Assembly: GCF_000011085.1 (NCBI RefSeq)
Contig: NC_006396.1
Coordinates: 744,001-808,000, forward strand
From: Haloarcula marismortui ATCC 43049
GTDB taxonomy: Archaea > Halobacteriota > Halobacteria > Halobacteriales > Haloarculaceae
Length of the DNA stretch: 64,000 bases
Direction of reading: 5' to 3'
Position 1 is the stretch's first letter. Every line of letters starts with the position of its first letter. Shown here piece after piece: positions 42,951-51,415 of the stretch. The notes below the pieces were generated by a model. That model was not told where the DNA came from and made no database searches. It was given only the letters and a program-made list of their open reading frames with translations. A program made the translations under genes and the position numbers.

Positions 42951-43664
42951 TTAGCGGAACCGTTCTTCGAGCGCAACCCGAACGATAGACTTTGCGATGG
43001 CGGCCCCGCCGGAGAACGGGTCGAGTTTCGTCTCGCCTTTCCGCTCGTCGTACTCGATAGGACGCTCACGCACGTCGTAACCGCGCATCAGCGGCCGCAT
43101 GAGGAGTTCGGCCGAGAGTCCGGTGTTTTCGGTCCAGACGATTTTCTGGAGGACCTCACGGCGGTAGGCGCGCATTCCGGTGGTCGTGTCGTGGACGCGC
43201 TTGCCCATGAGCACGCTTGCGAGCAGGGCAAACAGCTCGTTCCCCAGCTTGTTCATCGCAGGCATCTGTTCGGCCCCGTAGTACAGCCGGTCGCCGCTAA
43301 CGACGTCGGCCCCGTCGTTTATTTCCGCGAGGAAGTCGGGCAGGCGTTCCATCGGATACGTGTCGTCACAGTCCGTCGTGACGACGACCGGCCGATCCGG
43401 TGTCAACACGGCTTCACGGACCGCCACGCCGTACCCCTGTGGTTCCTGTTCGATGACTGTCGCACCGTGGTCGCGGGCGATCTCCGGTGTCCGGTCGCTG
43501 GACCCGTCAACGCAGATGACTTCCGCGCGCCCGTCGGTCACTGTCGCGATATCATCAAGAACGGTGCCGATCGCTTCTTCTTCGTTGTACGTCCCCATGA
43601 CGACCGCGAGGTCGTCGAACGTGTAGCCGCCCAGTCCTTCGGTCCGCGAACCCTGAATAGCCAT
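42951..43664 (-). CDS. Dolichyl-phosphate-type family 2 glycosyltransferase
   Basis: A 237-residue GT2 enzyme of the DPM/AglJ-like group. It has the nucleotide-binding start LAVVMGTYNEEEAIGTVLDDI, the metal motif VVTTDCDDTYP, VSGDRLY and VHDTTTGMRAYRREVLQ. It has no obvious C-terminal membrane helices, so it acts on the cytoplasmic face and loads a sugar onto dolichyl phosphate, the donor used by GT-C enzymes such as the one at 40.3 kb. A near-perfect iron box (43699-43712) lies 35 bp upstream. Confidence 0.85.
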   Translation of the reverse strand: MAIQGSRTEGLGGYTFDDLAVVMGTYNEEEAIGTVLDDIATVTDGRAEVICVDGSSDRTPEIARDHGATVIEQEPQGYGVAVREAVLTPDRPVVVTTDCDDTYPMERLPDFLAEINDGADVVSGDRLYYGAEQMPAMNKLGNELFALLASVLMGKRVHDTTTGMRAYRREVLQKIVWTENTGLSAELLMRPLMRGYDVRERPIEYDERKGETKLDPFSGGAAIAKSIVRVALEERFR

Positions 43665-43698
43665 TGCTCATCCGTCAGAACCCACGGTTCTTGAATGT

Positions 43699-43712
43699 TT
43701 AGGTTTGCCAAA
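43699..43712. promoter_or_regulatory. DtxR/IdeR-like near-consensus iron box
   Basis: TTAGG-TTTG-CCAAA lies in the 49-bp gap between the regulator gene (stop at 43714) and the GT2 gene (start 43664). It has one mismatch to the palindrome and the same variant half-site (CCAAA) as the secondary sites at 25254 and 32019. It suggests that the GT2 gene shares the iron control. Confidence 0.5.
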
Positions 43713-43713
43713 A

Positions 43714-44490
43714 TCAGCGGTCGGCGAGATACGTCTCTATCGGGGTTGCATCCTCCCAGAGATGCGCAAAGAGGTCTCTTGCCCATAAAATCGCGCTATC
43801 CGCTTCCGAGACTATCTTCGCTGACGGCCAGGCTCCGTCGAGTTCTGGAAGCGTCAGAATCATCCAGTCGTCGGCGACGGCGAGTGCGTACGGGACCGGC
43901 GTGACACGAACGGTCGTTTCCTCGTACCGATTCGTATCGAGTGAGACGGACTCCTTGCCGAGGATTTCGTCGATGACAGCACAGCTCACCACAAGCCTCG
44001 AATCGGCGTTGTCTGGCATCGCAGCCTCGTACTCAGGGTGGTAGACCGGCGAGACAACATCGCAACTAGAGACACTCTCAACGCGGGTGACGACTTCGCG
44101 GACAGGACGGTTGATATCAGTCTGTGTGCCGCGGACGACCGTGTATTCGTCAAGTTCAGGCAGGCGACACCGGAACGGCTGTGGCAGCACTGACGTATCG
44201 TGGGACTCCCAGTACTGGGGAGCCACGGCGAAAAGTTCCTCAAGACGGTGCTGGCGGTGGATCGTATCGGCGACCAGACGGCCAGTGCCGGTCAGTTGCC
44301 ACCCGTCATCCATCGAGGTGACCAGACCGCGGCCTTCGAGGTTCGAAAGCGCATCGTAGATCGCTGACTCGCTGGCAGTGACTGCTGACAGCAGTTCGTT
44401 GGTGGCCTTGGCTCTGGGACACAGCGAACCGATGATGTCCGTCCGGACGGACGACGTTCGGACGTACTGAATAAGCGATTCTACGCCCAT
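43714..44490 (-). CDS. Winged-helix transcriptional regulator with FilR1-type sensor domain
   Basis: A 258-residue regulator. Its N-terminal winged helix (SSVRTDIIGSLCPRAKATNELLSAVTASESAIYDALSNLEGRGLVTSMDDGWQLTGTGRLV) reads DNA. The C-terminal domain (PVYHPEYEAAM, RLVVSCAVIDEI, LAVADDWMILTLPELDG) follows the methanogen/halophile FilR1 (DUF1724) sensor pattern. The ligand is unknown. It precedes the GT2 gene on the same strand and is next to the iron-box group, which makes it a candidate local regulator. It is not a DtxR-family protein. Confidence 0.8.
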   Translation of the reverse strand: MGVESLIQYVRTSSVRTDIIGSLCPRAKATNELLSAVTASESAIYDALSNLEGRGLVTSMDDGWQLTGTGRLVADTIHRQHRLEELFAVAPQYWESHDTSVLPQPFRCRLPELDEYTVVRGTQTDINRPVREVVTRVESVSSCDVVSPVYHPEYEAAMPDNADSRLVVSCAVIDEILGKESVSLDTNRYEETTVRVTPVPYALAVADDWMILTLPELDGAWPSAKIVSEADSAILWARDLFAHLWEDATPIETYLADR

Positions 44491-44923
44491 ACTGTCCCCA
44501 TATACTATAGCTCATATTTTTCGTACATATCAGTTTCCATTTGTAATGGAATGTTCTTCAGATGGGACACTATTCTCCCGGGCACTGGATATTATTGCAG
44601 CCAATGTGTCCATCTTTTTTACCGCTCACGACGCAGACACTGTTGCTGTCCACGCAAGACCACGTCCCCGCTGAACGCAATGGAGCACGCTGGTCTCGTG
44701 GAATTGCCACGTTCGGGCCCGGCGATGTCGTGCCTCTGACATACTTCGCCAGCCCGAAGGGTCATGCAATCGCCGTGGGTTGCCCACCCACGGTGCTCAT
44801 TGTCTCAGCGGTCGACTCGTCCAGCCGCGTCCGTTTAGTATGGACTGCTGTCCATTGTTCCCGTATCGACTGTCTACACTCGGGCAGCCATCGTGAGAAA
44901 CAGCGACAGCCGACAGGACAGGA
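44491..44923. other. Gene-poor stretch with a hairpin, possible mobile-element relic
   Basis: This gap of 433 bp lacks a credible gene. It contains a strong inverted repeat CCGTGGGT-TGCCC-ACCCACGG at 44773-44793, the kind of subterminal hairpin found at ends of IS200/IS605-type elements. Upstream are frames with fragments such as AMEHAGLVELPRSG and FASPKGHAIAVG. These look like the decayed end of a TnpB-type gene interrupted by frameshifts, but I cannot confirm that. The first 100 bp are AT-rich and hold the promoter of the regulator at 44490. Confidence 0.35.
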
Positions 44924-45976
44924 TCAGTTCTCTGGCGGTTCGTCCGTCCCGATTCGGATCTCGTACGCCTCGATATCCTCGAACGCAGCGACCTGTCCAC
45001 CGACCTCGACCGGCCCATCGGCCGTTTCAACGACCAGCGTCGCGACCTCGCGGTTCGAACTGAACGACGCCTGATCCACTTTGCCCTCGATGACCCGGTG
45101 GTCGCCCGTCTCTACGTCCCGGCCCTCGATAGTCGCGTAGAACTCCCCATCTAGTGTCATCAAATCAGAGATACAGCGCCGTATCGTCCCGTAGCGGCGC
45201 GGGAACGGCAGCGCTTCGCCGTCACTGGCAATCGTTTCGGCAGTCGTCCACAGCACCGTGTTAAGAAACCCGGACACCAGAAATCCGAGTTCCGACCGAT
45301 TGAAGATGACGCCGTACCGGTCCGTGTCACCGCGGACGCTCTCGCGGGTGGCATACATCGAGTAGTTTCCATCGGCGACAGCGACGACCGGTGTCGTGAT
45401 ACCGCGACGAGCCTTCACCGTGGTCGCGATGGATTCGTAATCGAACCGCGCCGGGTCGGGAGCGTCGACGCCCGGTGAAATGAGGATCTCGATAGCGATG
45501 CCGGACTGCCTCCGGCTTGCCAGTCTGTCTTCGAACCGCTCTAACAGGGCCGGGGTCAGCGACAGCGTCAGTTCGTACTCGGCCGTTTCGATTATGTCTT
45601 CGAGGTACCGGAGTATCGTCGGCCGTGATTTGACGAGCGAAACAGCTTCGGGCTCTCGGGCGGGTGCCGTGTAGCGTGAGGACAGGTCGTCAACGAGGTC
45701 ATCAAGCGAGTCCTGTATGCCCTCGAACGCTTCCCGCGGGTCGATAGCCAGGACCTTCATCGGTCGGGACTCCTTGAGTTCGACCAGCCCAACATCGCTG
45801 AGGCTTCGAACCGTATCGTACACCCGCGGCTGTGGAATGTCCGTGTTCTCCGATATCTCCGACGCTGTCAGCTCGCCGTGTTGCAACACGGCCAGGTAGG
45901 CTGAAATCTCGTACTCGCCGAGATTGAACCGCGCAATTACCTGTTCGAGCGATGCTTCCAAGTCGTCACTAGACAT
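44924..45976 (-). CDS. TrmB-family sugar-responsive regulator
   Basis: A 350-residue regulator. Its N-terminal TrmB winged helix (FNLGEYEISAYLAVLQHGELTASEISENTDIPQPRVYDTVRSLSDVGLVEL) is followed by a coiled segment, a PLD-like sugar-sensing domain (YELTLSLTPALLERFEDRLASRRQSGIAIEILISPG) and a C-terminal beta domain. TrmB proteins bind sugars and control sugar transport and central carbon genes. It lies downstream of the sugar-binding protein gene with 173 bp between. It is one of two TrmB genes bordering the sugar cluster. Confidence 0.9.
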   Translation of the reverse strand: MSSDDLEASLEQVIARFNLGEYEISAYLAVLQHGELTASEISENTDIPQPRVYDTVRSLSDVGLVELKESRPMKVLAIDPREAFEGIQDSLDDLVDDLSSRYTAPAREPEAVSLVKSRPTILRYLEDIIETAEYELTLSLTPALLERFEDRLASRRQSGIAIEILISPGVDAPDPARFDYESIATTVKARRGITTPVVAVADGNYSMYATRESVRGDTDRYGVIFNRSELGFLVSGFLNTVLWTTAETIASDGEALPFPRRYGTIRRCISDLMTLDGEFYATIEGRDVETGDHRVIEGKVDQASFSSNREVATLVVETADGPVEVGGQVAAFEDIEAYEIRIGTDEPPEN

Positions 45977-46149
45977 AGTGTGGCGTTTGCGAGTCGAGTA
46001 CTAAGAACTTCGGCACTCTCCTCAGTAGACAATTTCAGGCCCAGTCGCGCGCCTATCCGCTACTGTTCACTGTTCCGTCACAGCGGCCACCTGCGGACCC
46101 CGATTGTTCGAGTTGCTACAGCGAAAAAACTGCGCGCTGCGATGCGCTA

Positions 46150-47526
46150 TTAGTAGGCGTTGGAGATCTGTGAGACGACGTCCGCGGGCGCAGCACCGGA
46201 GTTCAGCGACGAGATAGCGGATTCAAGCGAGGACTTGACTGCCGGCGGTGCGGCCAGGCCGTGTGCCACAGACGGCGGCTGGGCATCGCTGTTCTGGAAG
46301 TCCTCTATCTGGTCTTTGGAGAAGTCGTTGAACGGGTCGGTGTCCACGTCAGTCCGCGGCGGAATCGACCCCTTCTTCGGGTTGAAGATCTCCTGTGCCT
46401 CTGACGTCCCGACGAACTGGCACCACAGCGTGGTCGCTTCCGGGGACGGGTTGTTGACCGGATACGGGAACGAGTCCATGTTGAGTGCGTAGTTGCCGTC
46501 GGTACCCGGGAATGTCACATGGTCCCACTCCTCGCCGTACGTGAGGTCGTTCGTGATGTACGTTCCGGCCGCCCAGTCACCCTGGTGGAGGAACGCCGCT
46601 TCGCCGTTGATGACCTGGTTGTTGGCCTCGGTCCAGGAAATCGACCCGGCGTCGCTCGGGATGTAGTCGAGATAGGACTGCGTGGTCTCGACTGCCGACT
46701 CCAGCGCGTCGCTGTTGGCGTCGACTTCGCCGTTCTGGAAGATGGCGCTGTAGGTCTCGGCGTCCGTTTCGCCGAGGAGGACCGTCGCGAACATCTGGAA
46801 GCTGGACCACGGTGACCCGGTCTGGTGTGCCATTCCGGTGTAGCCAGCCTCGTCGACCGTCGCCATTGCGTCGACGAGGTCAGACGGCGTTTCGAGGGAT
46901 GTCGGGTCGACCCCGGCGTCCTCGACGACCTCAACGTTGTAGAAGAGGTTGTTGATCCGGTGGATGTTGAGCGGAACCGTCACGTAGTTTCCGGCGGGCT
47001 GAGCCGCGTCTTTGACACCCTGAAGGTACGCGTCCTCCATGCTGTTCTCCGACCACACGGAGTCGCCGATGTCCTTCAGCAGGTTCGCATCGGTGAAAGG
47101 CATCAGATTGTTTCCGGGCCAAGCCTGCCACGTACTCGGGTGGTTGCCGTTTTGCACTCGTGTTCGGATGTTCGCCTGCAGGTTGTCACCGGCACCGCCG
47201 GCGATGAGGTTCTCGTCGAACGGAACGTCCGGGTGTTGCTCCTTGAAGGCGTCCATGACGGACTGAATCGCTTCCAGTCCGTCGCCTTCACCCCACCAGT
47301 GGGCGACCTCAAGTGTGCTGTACTGTGTCCCGCTGTCAGTACTGCTGTCACCGCTGCTGCCGTCGCCACTGGTACTGTCACCGCCGTCACCACTGCTGCC
47401 GTCGCCACTGCTGCCGTCGCCGCCGTCACTCCCACCGCAGCCAGCCAGCGAGGCCGCACCTGCTGCACCAGCAATCCGAAGAGCGTTACGCCGCGTCAAC
47501 CGTTTATTTGAATTGTCGTCAGTCAT
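46150..47526 (-). CDS. Sugar ABC transporter substrate-binding lipoprotein (UgpB/MalE type)
   Basis: A 458-residue Tat lipoprotein: signal LTRRNALRIAGAAGAASLAGC with lipidated C30, then a Gly/Ser/Asp repeat linker (GDGSSGDGSSGDGGDS...). The mature class I extracellular-binding fold follows (LEVAHWWGEGDGLEAIQSVMDAFKEQHPDVPF, WQAWPGNNLMPF, INGEAAFLHQGDWAAGTYI, WCQFVGTSEAQEIF). It should bind a carbohydrate outside the cell. It lies apart from the permease genes, with glucose dehydrogenase between, and gives the cluster two binding proteins for one transporter core. Confidence 0.9.
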   Translation of the reverse strand: MTDDNSNKRLTRRNALRIAGAAGAASLAGCGGSDGGDGSSGDGSSGDGGDSTSGDGSSGDSSTDSGTQYSTLEVAHWWGEGDGLEAIQSVMDAFKEQHPDVPFDENLIAGGAGDNLQANIRTRVQNGNHPSTWQAWPGNNLMPFTDANLLKDIGDSVWSENSMEDAYLQGVKDAAQPAGNYVTVPLNIHRINNLFYNVEVVEDAGVDPTSLETPSDLVDAMATVDEAGYTGMAHQTGSPWSSFQMFATVLLGETDAETYSAIFQNGEVDANSDALESAVETTQSYLDYIPSDAGSISWTEANNQVINGEAAFLHQGDWAAGTYITNDLTYGEEWDHVTFPGTDGNYALNMDSFPYPVNNPSPEATTLWCQFVGTSEAQEIFNPKKGSIPPRTDVDTDPFNDFSKDQIEDFQNSDAQPPSVAHGLAAPPAVKSSLESAISSLNSGAAPADVVSQISNAY

Positions 47527-47802
47527 GGTTGCACCAATACCTCATAATTCCTTATTGAAGATTCGCACTTAATACTTCTGTATAGCGAAAGTCAGCATTT
47601 GACATTCGAATCAATCCCGATAAATCATCTATATCTCCCGAATTTTCGGGTCTGAATGGTGGAACAAATTAATCGTATGCGAGTAAATACCTCACCATCT
47701 TACATCTGTTATCTTACATATGACCGATGTATCCCCTTCTGGATGGGGTATATCCAGGCCATACTGCGGCGAAAAAGCTCGGGCGCGGTTGTACCCGAGG
47801 AC
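47527..47802. promoter_or_regulatory. Promoter region of the binding-protein gene with an inverted repeat
   Basis: This AT-rich 276-bp gap lies upstream of the solute-binding protein gene and downstream of glucose dehydrogenase. An inverted repeat CCCGAA-TT-TTCGGG lies at 47637-47650, and TATA-like stretches lie closer to the gene (reverse strand of 47551-47580). The inverted repeat is a candidate operator for a TrmB-type regulator. No gene is seen in the gap. Confidence 0.35.
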
Positions 47803-48867
47803 TTACAGCGAATCGAACTCGACGACTGCTTTTATTTGATCGTCCCCATCCTCGAAGGCAGCCTCGACGTGTTCCGGGTCGGTAACCGTCGTGACTAAAT
47901 CATCGAGCAGCCACGCCGGAAGTTCCTGTAAGGTCTCGACGGCGTCCTCGAAGTGCGAGACGTGTGAGTTGACCGTGCCGATGAGACATTTGTTGTGCAA
48001 GACGATCTCGTTGTGTAGCGAGCCGCCATCGACTTCGAACTCCCACGGCTCCGGGATGCCGAGCAACACGCCGACCCCGTTCTGGTCAAGCGCCTTGACC
48101 GTCTGGAACGCGTGGGGGGCGAACCCGGTCGCCTCGTAGATGTAGTCCATCGCCTCGTAGGCACCCGGAAGTTCGTCCACCGGCGTCTCGCGGGAATCGA
48201 CGTACGTGCTGCCGATCTCGTCGATGATGTCGACCGTCGGGTCAGGGCGGTCCCGCCGACCGACACAGTACGTCCGGTCGTACTCCTGGTCGAGCATCCA
48301 CAGCGTCAACAGTCCGAGCGACCCGTTGCCCAGCACGCAGGCGGAGTCCGGTCGCCAGTCGAACGGTTCCCGCGTCGCATACGCGTGCTCGTTGGCCTTC
48401 TCGGTGATAGAGAGCGGCTCAACGAGGAAGCCGTACTCTGCGACTGATTTGGGGACCGGGACGAGGAAATCCGCCGGTGACGTGAAGTACTCGGCCATGA
48501 AGCCGTGGTCGCCGACAATGCCCCGTTCCGTGTACTCGCCGTCAGGTGCCATATCTGGCTCACCCCGGCGGAAGTACTCGTTCGTTTCACCGTTCGGTTT
48601 CCGTCGGACGGTCGGTGCGACGACCTGCCCCGCCTCGAGCCCCGTGCCATTGGGCTCTTCGACGACGCCGACCGCCTCGTGTCCGAGAATCATGTGGTCT
48701 GCCCCGTCGGGGAACCCGCCGTGGGACCCGTTCAGGACTTCGTGGTCTGTGCCGTCAACACCAACGCGGAGTGTGCGGACGAGTGCCTCGCCCGGGTCAG
48801 GCGACGGTCGCTCCCGCTCTAAGAGCTGTGGACCGTCGTCGTCCCGCGTAACACCAATCACTTTCAT
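47803..48867 (-). CDS. gdh: Glucose 1-dehydrogenase (haloarchaeal zinc MDR type)
   Basis: Oxidises glucose with NAD(P)+ to gluconolactone, the first step of the semi-phosphorylative Entner-Doudoroff route of haloarchaea. The 354-residue protein is a medium-chain dehydrogenase. The start MKVIGVTRDDDGPQLLER, the catalytic-site GVDGTDHEVLNGSHGGFP, HMILGHEAVGVV (zinc/substrate histidine and glutamate), and the coenzyme loop VLGNGSLGLLTLWML all match the haloarchaeal enzyme. An in-frame ATG 75 bp further upstream would add an odd leader and is rejected. It follows the Gfo/Idh gene on the same strand after a 40-bp gap. Confidence 0.92.
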   Translation of the reverse strand: MKVIGVTRDDDGPQLLERERPSPDPGEALVRTLRVGVDGTDHEVLNGSHGGFPDGADHMILGHEAVGVVEEPNGTGLEAGQVVAPTVRRKPNGETNEYFRRGEPDMAPDGEYTERGIVGDHGFMAEYFTSPADFLVPVPKSVAEYGFLVEPLSITEKANEHAYATREPFDWRPDSACVLGNGSLGLLTLWMLDQEYDRTYCVGRRDRPDPTVDIIDEIGSTYVDSRETPVDELPGAYEAMDYIYEATGFAPHAFQTVKALDQNGVGVLLGIPEPWEFEVDGGSLHNEIVLHNKCLIGTVNSHVSHFEDAVETLQELPAWLLDDLVTTVTDPEHVEAAFEDGDDQIKAVVEFDSL

Positions 48868-48907
48868 GCCAGGCAGAGAGTGAGAACACTGGGGATTAAG
48901 TCTTTCT

Positions 48908-49984
48908 TCAGGTCTCTGTCCTACCGATGCTGACGGCCGCATCAGTTTCGCCGGAGCGGTAGATTCCGTCCATCACGCGCTGGACCCGTAGCGCCTGCTC
49001 GACGGTGTTCATCGATGGTGGCGTCCCGTCGCGGACTGCCGAGACGAACCGTCCCTGCTCCTTTCGCTGTGGGTCAGACCGCTGTGTCTCGATGTCGGTC
49101 GTTCGGTGGTGCATCCGGCCAGTATCGGCCGTTTCGAACAGTGTCAGCGACTGGTCTGCGAGGTCGAGCTTCGCGCCTGCGTCCGTCCCGCGAACGTAGT
49201 ACTCCTGACTGTCCGGTCGGTTCGTCGCCCACGCAACCTCCAGAGATATCGTTGTGCCGTCGCCACAGCGGATGAATGCGCTGGCGGAATCGTCGACGCT
49301 GAACTCGGCTGCGTCCTGATCCTCGCCCCACATCTCGACGTAGGCGTACTCCTCGTCGATGCCGAACTGAGCGCGGGTGTCACCCGACACCTCGACGACG
49401 TCCGGATGGCCGGCGACGTGCAGCGCCAGGTCGATAGCATGGGCACCAATATCGATGAGCGACCCGCCACCCGCCACGTCGTTGCGCGTGAACCACGACC
49501 CGCGGCCGGGAACGCCACGACGCCTGATGTAGTTCGCTTCGATATGTGACACCGCACCGATGTCGCCCGCGTTTCGGTAGCCCACAAGCGTCTCGACCGG
49601 GTCGGCAAAGCGGTTGTGGAAGCCAACCATGCAGAACCCGTCGGCCACTTCAGCGGCCGCAGCGATCCGTTCGGCGCTTTCGAGCGTGTGTGCCAGCGGC
49701 TTCTCGACAAACACGTCAAGCCCCGCCTCAAGCGCCGCCACGACGTACTGCTCGTGGTATCTGTTCGGCGTCGTCACCAGCACGGCATCCACCGTCTCAA
49801 ACATCGCCGCGGCTTCCTCGTACACTGCCGCGTCGTACGTTTCGGTGAACCGGCGGCGCGCATCGGCATCGACGTCGACGCCCGCCGCTATCGAGACCGG
49901 CTGGTCGAGTTGTCGGAGGTTAGTACAGTGAATGTCCGCGATGTTCCCTAATCCGATGATGCCTATCCGAACGGTCTCAGTCAT
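48908..49984 (-). CDS. Gfo/Idh/MocA-family oxidoreductase
   Basis: A 358-residue NAD(P)-dependent sugar or inositol dehydrogenase. It has an N-terminal Rossmann domain (IGIIGLGNIADIHCTNL), the family EKP motif (VFVEKPLAHTLESAERI) with the catalytic lysine, GFHNRFAD and the C-terminal domain block GGGSLIDIGAHAIDLALHVAG with the catalytic histidine. The position between the transporter genes and glucose dehydrogenase suggests it oxidises the imported sugar or a derivative. The substrate is not predictable. Confidence 0.88.
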   Translation of the reverse strand: MTETVRIGIIGLGNIADIHCTNLRQLDQPVSIAAGVDVDADARRRFTETYDAAVYEEAAAMFETVDAVLVTTPNRYHEQYVVAALEAGLDVFVEKPLAHTLESAERIAAAAEVADGFCMVGFHNRFADPVETLVGYRNAGDIGAVSHIEANYIRRRGVPGRGSWFTRNDVAGGGSLIDIGAHAIDLALHVAGHPDVVEVSGDTRAQFGIDEEYAYVEMWGEDQDAAEFSVDDSASAFIRCGDGTTISLEVAWATNRPDSQEYYVRGTDAGAKLDLADQSLTLFETADTGRMHHRTTDIETQRSDPQRKEQGRFVSAVRDGTPPSMNTVEQALRVQRVMDGIYRSGETDAAVSIGRTET

Positions 49985-50009
49985 TGGTAAAAGGTGTCAC
50001 AAAATTGGA

Positions 50010-50213
50010 TTAATACAACTGCTGTTCACGCTCTTCACGTTCCTCTTCCTGTTCCTGTTTCGCCTTCTCGCGGCGTCGGCCGCGCCGATACTGAATGATT
50101 CCGGGGACGATTTTGTTCTTCAGATCGAGGACGAACGACACGATACCGTACGCCCAGAAGAAAAACAGCACGAGCATCCCGCTCCAATACAGCATCGCGA
50201 GGTGGCTACTCAT
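50010..50213 (-). CDS. 67-residue single-helix membrane protein of the sugar ABC operon
   Basis: A short protein with one aromatic-rich transmembrane helix (LAMLYWSGMLVLFFFWAYGIVSFVLDL, about 5-31). A strongly charged cytoplasmic tail follows (RRGRRREKAKQEQEEEREEREQQLY) that would form a coiled coil. It starts 1 bp after the ATPase gene stop and is on the transporter transcript. I know no family for it; it might stabilise or regulate the ATPase/permease complex (inference). Confidence 0.75.
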   Translation of the reverse strand: MSSHLAMLYWSGMLVLFFFWAYGIVSFVLDLKNKIVPGIIQYRRGRRREKAKQEQEEEREEREQQLY

Positions 50214-50214
50214 A

Positions 50215-51411
50215 TCAGTCGTCTGATTCTACTTCGCTACTGGATGCAGTACCTTCGGCCTCGTACGGAATGAGGTCGTGGACGATTGCCTCTCCGGTAG
50301 CCGAGTCAAACAGGTGAACGTTCCGTCGGTCGATGACGACCCCCAGCTCTTCGTCCTCTTCAAGATCCGAGTCGGGGTCGATACTCATCAGCAACTGGTC
50401 GTTCGTCGCCAGTTCCTGAGACATCGACGTTTCGCCGTCGCCCAGCAGCAGGTAGGCGAATATTTCGTCGCCCATGGGTTCGAGAATGTCTGTCGTCGCC
50501 GTAATCATTCCCGAGGGATCGGGAACCTCCGACTGGAGGTCGCCCGGATAGATGTCCTCCGGGCGGATGCCAAGCGTCACATTGTCACCGACTCCAACAC
50601 CTTCGATAGACGACGGATTGAACTCGAGCGAGAAGTTCGGCGTCTCCAGTGTGGTCTCAGTGACTGTCCCTTCGACGAAGTTCATCGACGGCGAGCCGAT
50701 GAACCCGGCGACGAAGAGGTTATCCGGCTCGTTGTAGCAGGTCAGCGGCGGGTCGATCTGCTGGAGTTGGCCCGAATCGAGGACAGCGATCCGGTCTGAC
50801 AGCGTCATCGCCTCCTCCTGGTCGTGGGTCACGTAGATGATAGTCGTGTCCAGCTCCTTGTGCAGGCGCTGGAGCTCTGTTCGCATGTGGACCTTGAGCT
50901 TCGCGTCAAGATTCGCCAGCGGCTCGTCCATCAGGAACACGTCGGGCTCGCGCACGATAGCGCGGGCGATGGCAACGCGCTGACGCTGTCCACCGGACAT
51001 CTCCTCGGGCATCCGGTTGAGCATCCCCTCTAGCTGGACGATGTCCGCGGCTCGCTCGACCCGTCGGTCAATCTCGTCCTGTGGATAGTCCCGCAGCCGC
51101 AGCCCGAAGGATATGTTGTCGTACACGTCCATGTGCGGGAACAGCGCGATGTTCTGGAACACCATCGCGATGCCGCGGTCCTTCGGCGGGAGGTTCGTCA
51201 CCTCGCGGTCGCCGATGTATATTTCACCCTCGGTCGGGATGGTGAGCCCGGCGATGGTCTCCATCGTCGTCGACTTCCCGCAACCCGAGGGGCCGACGAA
51301 GCAGATGAACTCGCCGTGGTCGATGTCGAGGTTCATGTCGTCGACCGCGGTGACCACGTCACCCTGGTCGTCGTAGCGTTTCGTCACGTGTTCGAGTTGT
51401 ACTCGTGCCAT
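50215..51411 (-). CDS. Carbohydrate ABC transporter ATP-binding protein (UgpC/MsmX/MalK type)
   Basis: A 398-residue ATPase. Walker A is GPSGCGKSTT (about 40-49), the signature MSGGQRQRVAIARAI, Walker B VFLMDEPLANLD and switch VTHDQEEAMTLSDRIAVL. Long C-terminal OB/TOBE domains (VTLGIRPEDIYPGDL; GVVIDRRNVHLFD) are typical of CUT1 sugar transporters. It energises import through the two permeases encoded just upstream, with 4 bp to the MalG-type gene. Confidence 0.93.
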   Translation of the reverse strand: MARVQLEHVTKRYDDQGDVVTAVDDMNLDIDHGEFICFVGPSGCGKSTTMETIAGLTIPTEGEIYIGDREVTNLPPKDRGIAMVFQNIALFPHMDVYDNISFGLRLRDYPQDEIDRRVERAADIVQLEGMLNRMPEEMSGGQRQRVAIARAIVREPDVFLMDEPLANLDAKLKVHMRTELQRLHKELDTTIIYVTHDQEEAMTLSDRIAVLDSGQLQQIDPPLTCYNEPDNLFVAGFIGSPSMNFVEGTVTETTLETPNFSLEFNPSSIEGVGVGDNVTLGIRPEDIYPGDLQSEVPDPSGMITATTDILEPMGDEIFAYLLLGDGETSMSQELATNDQLLMSIDPDSDLEEDEELGVVIDRRNVHLFDSATGEAIVHDLIPYEAEGTASSSEVESDD

Positions 51412-51415
51412 TGTG

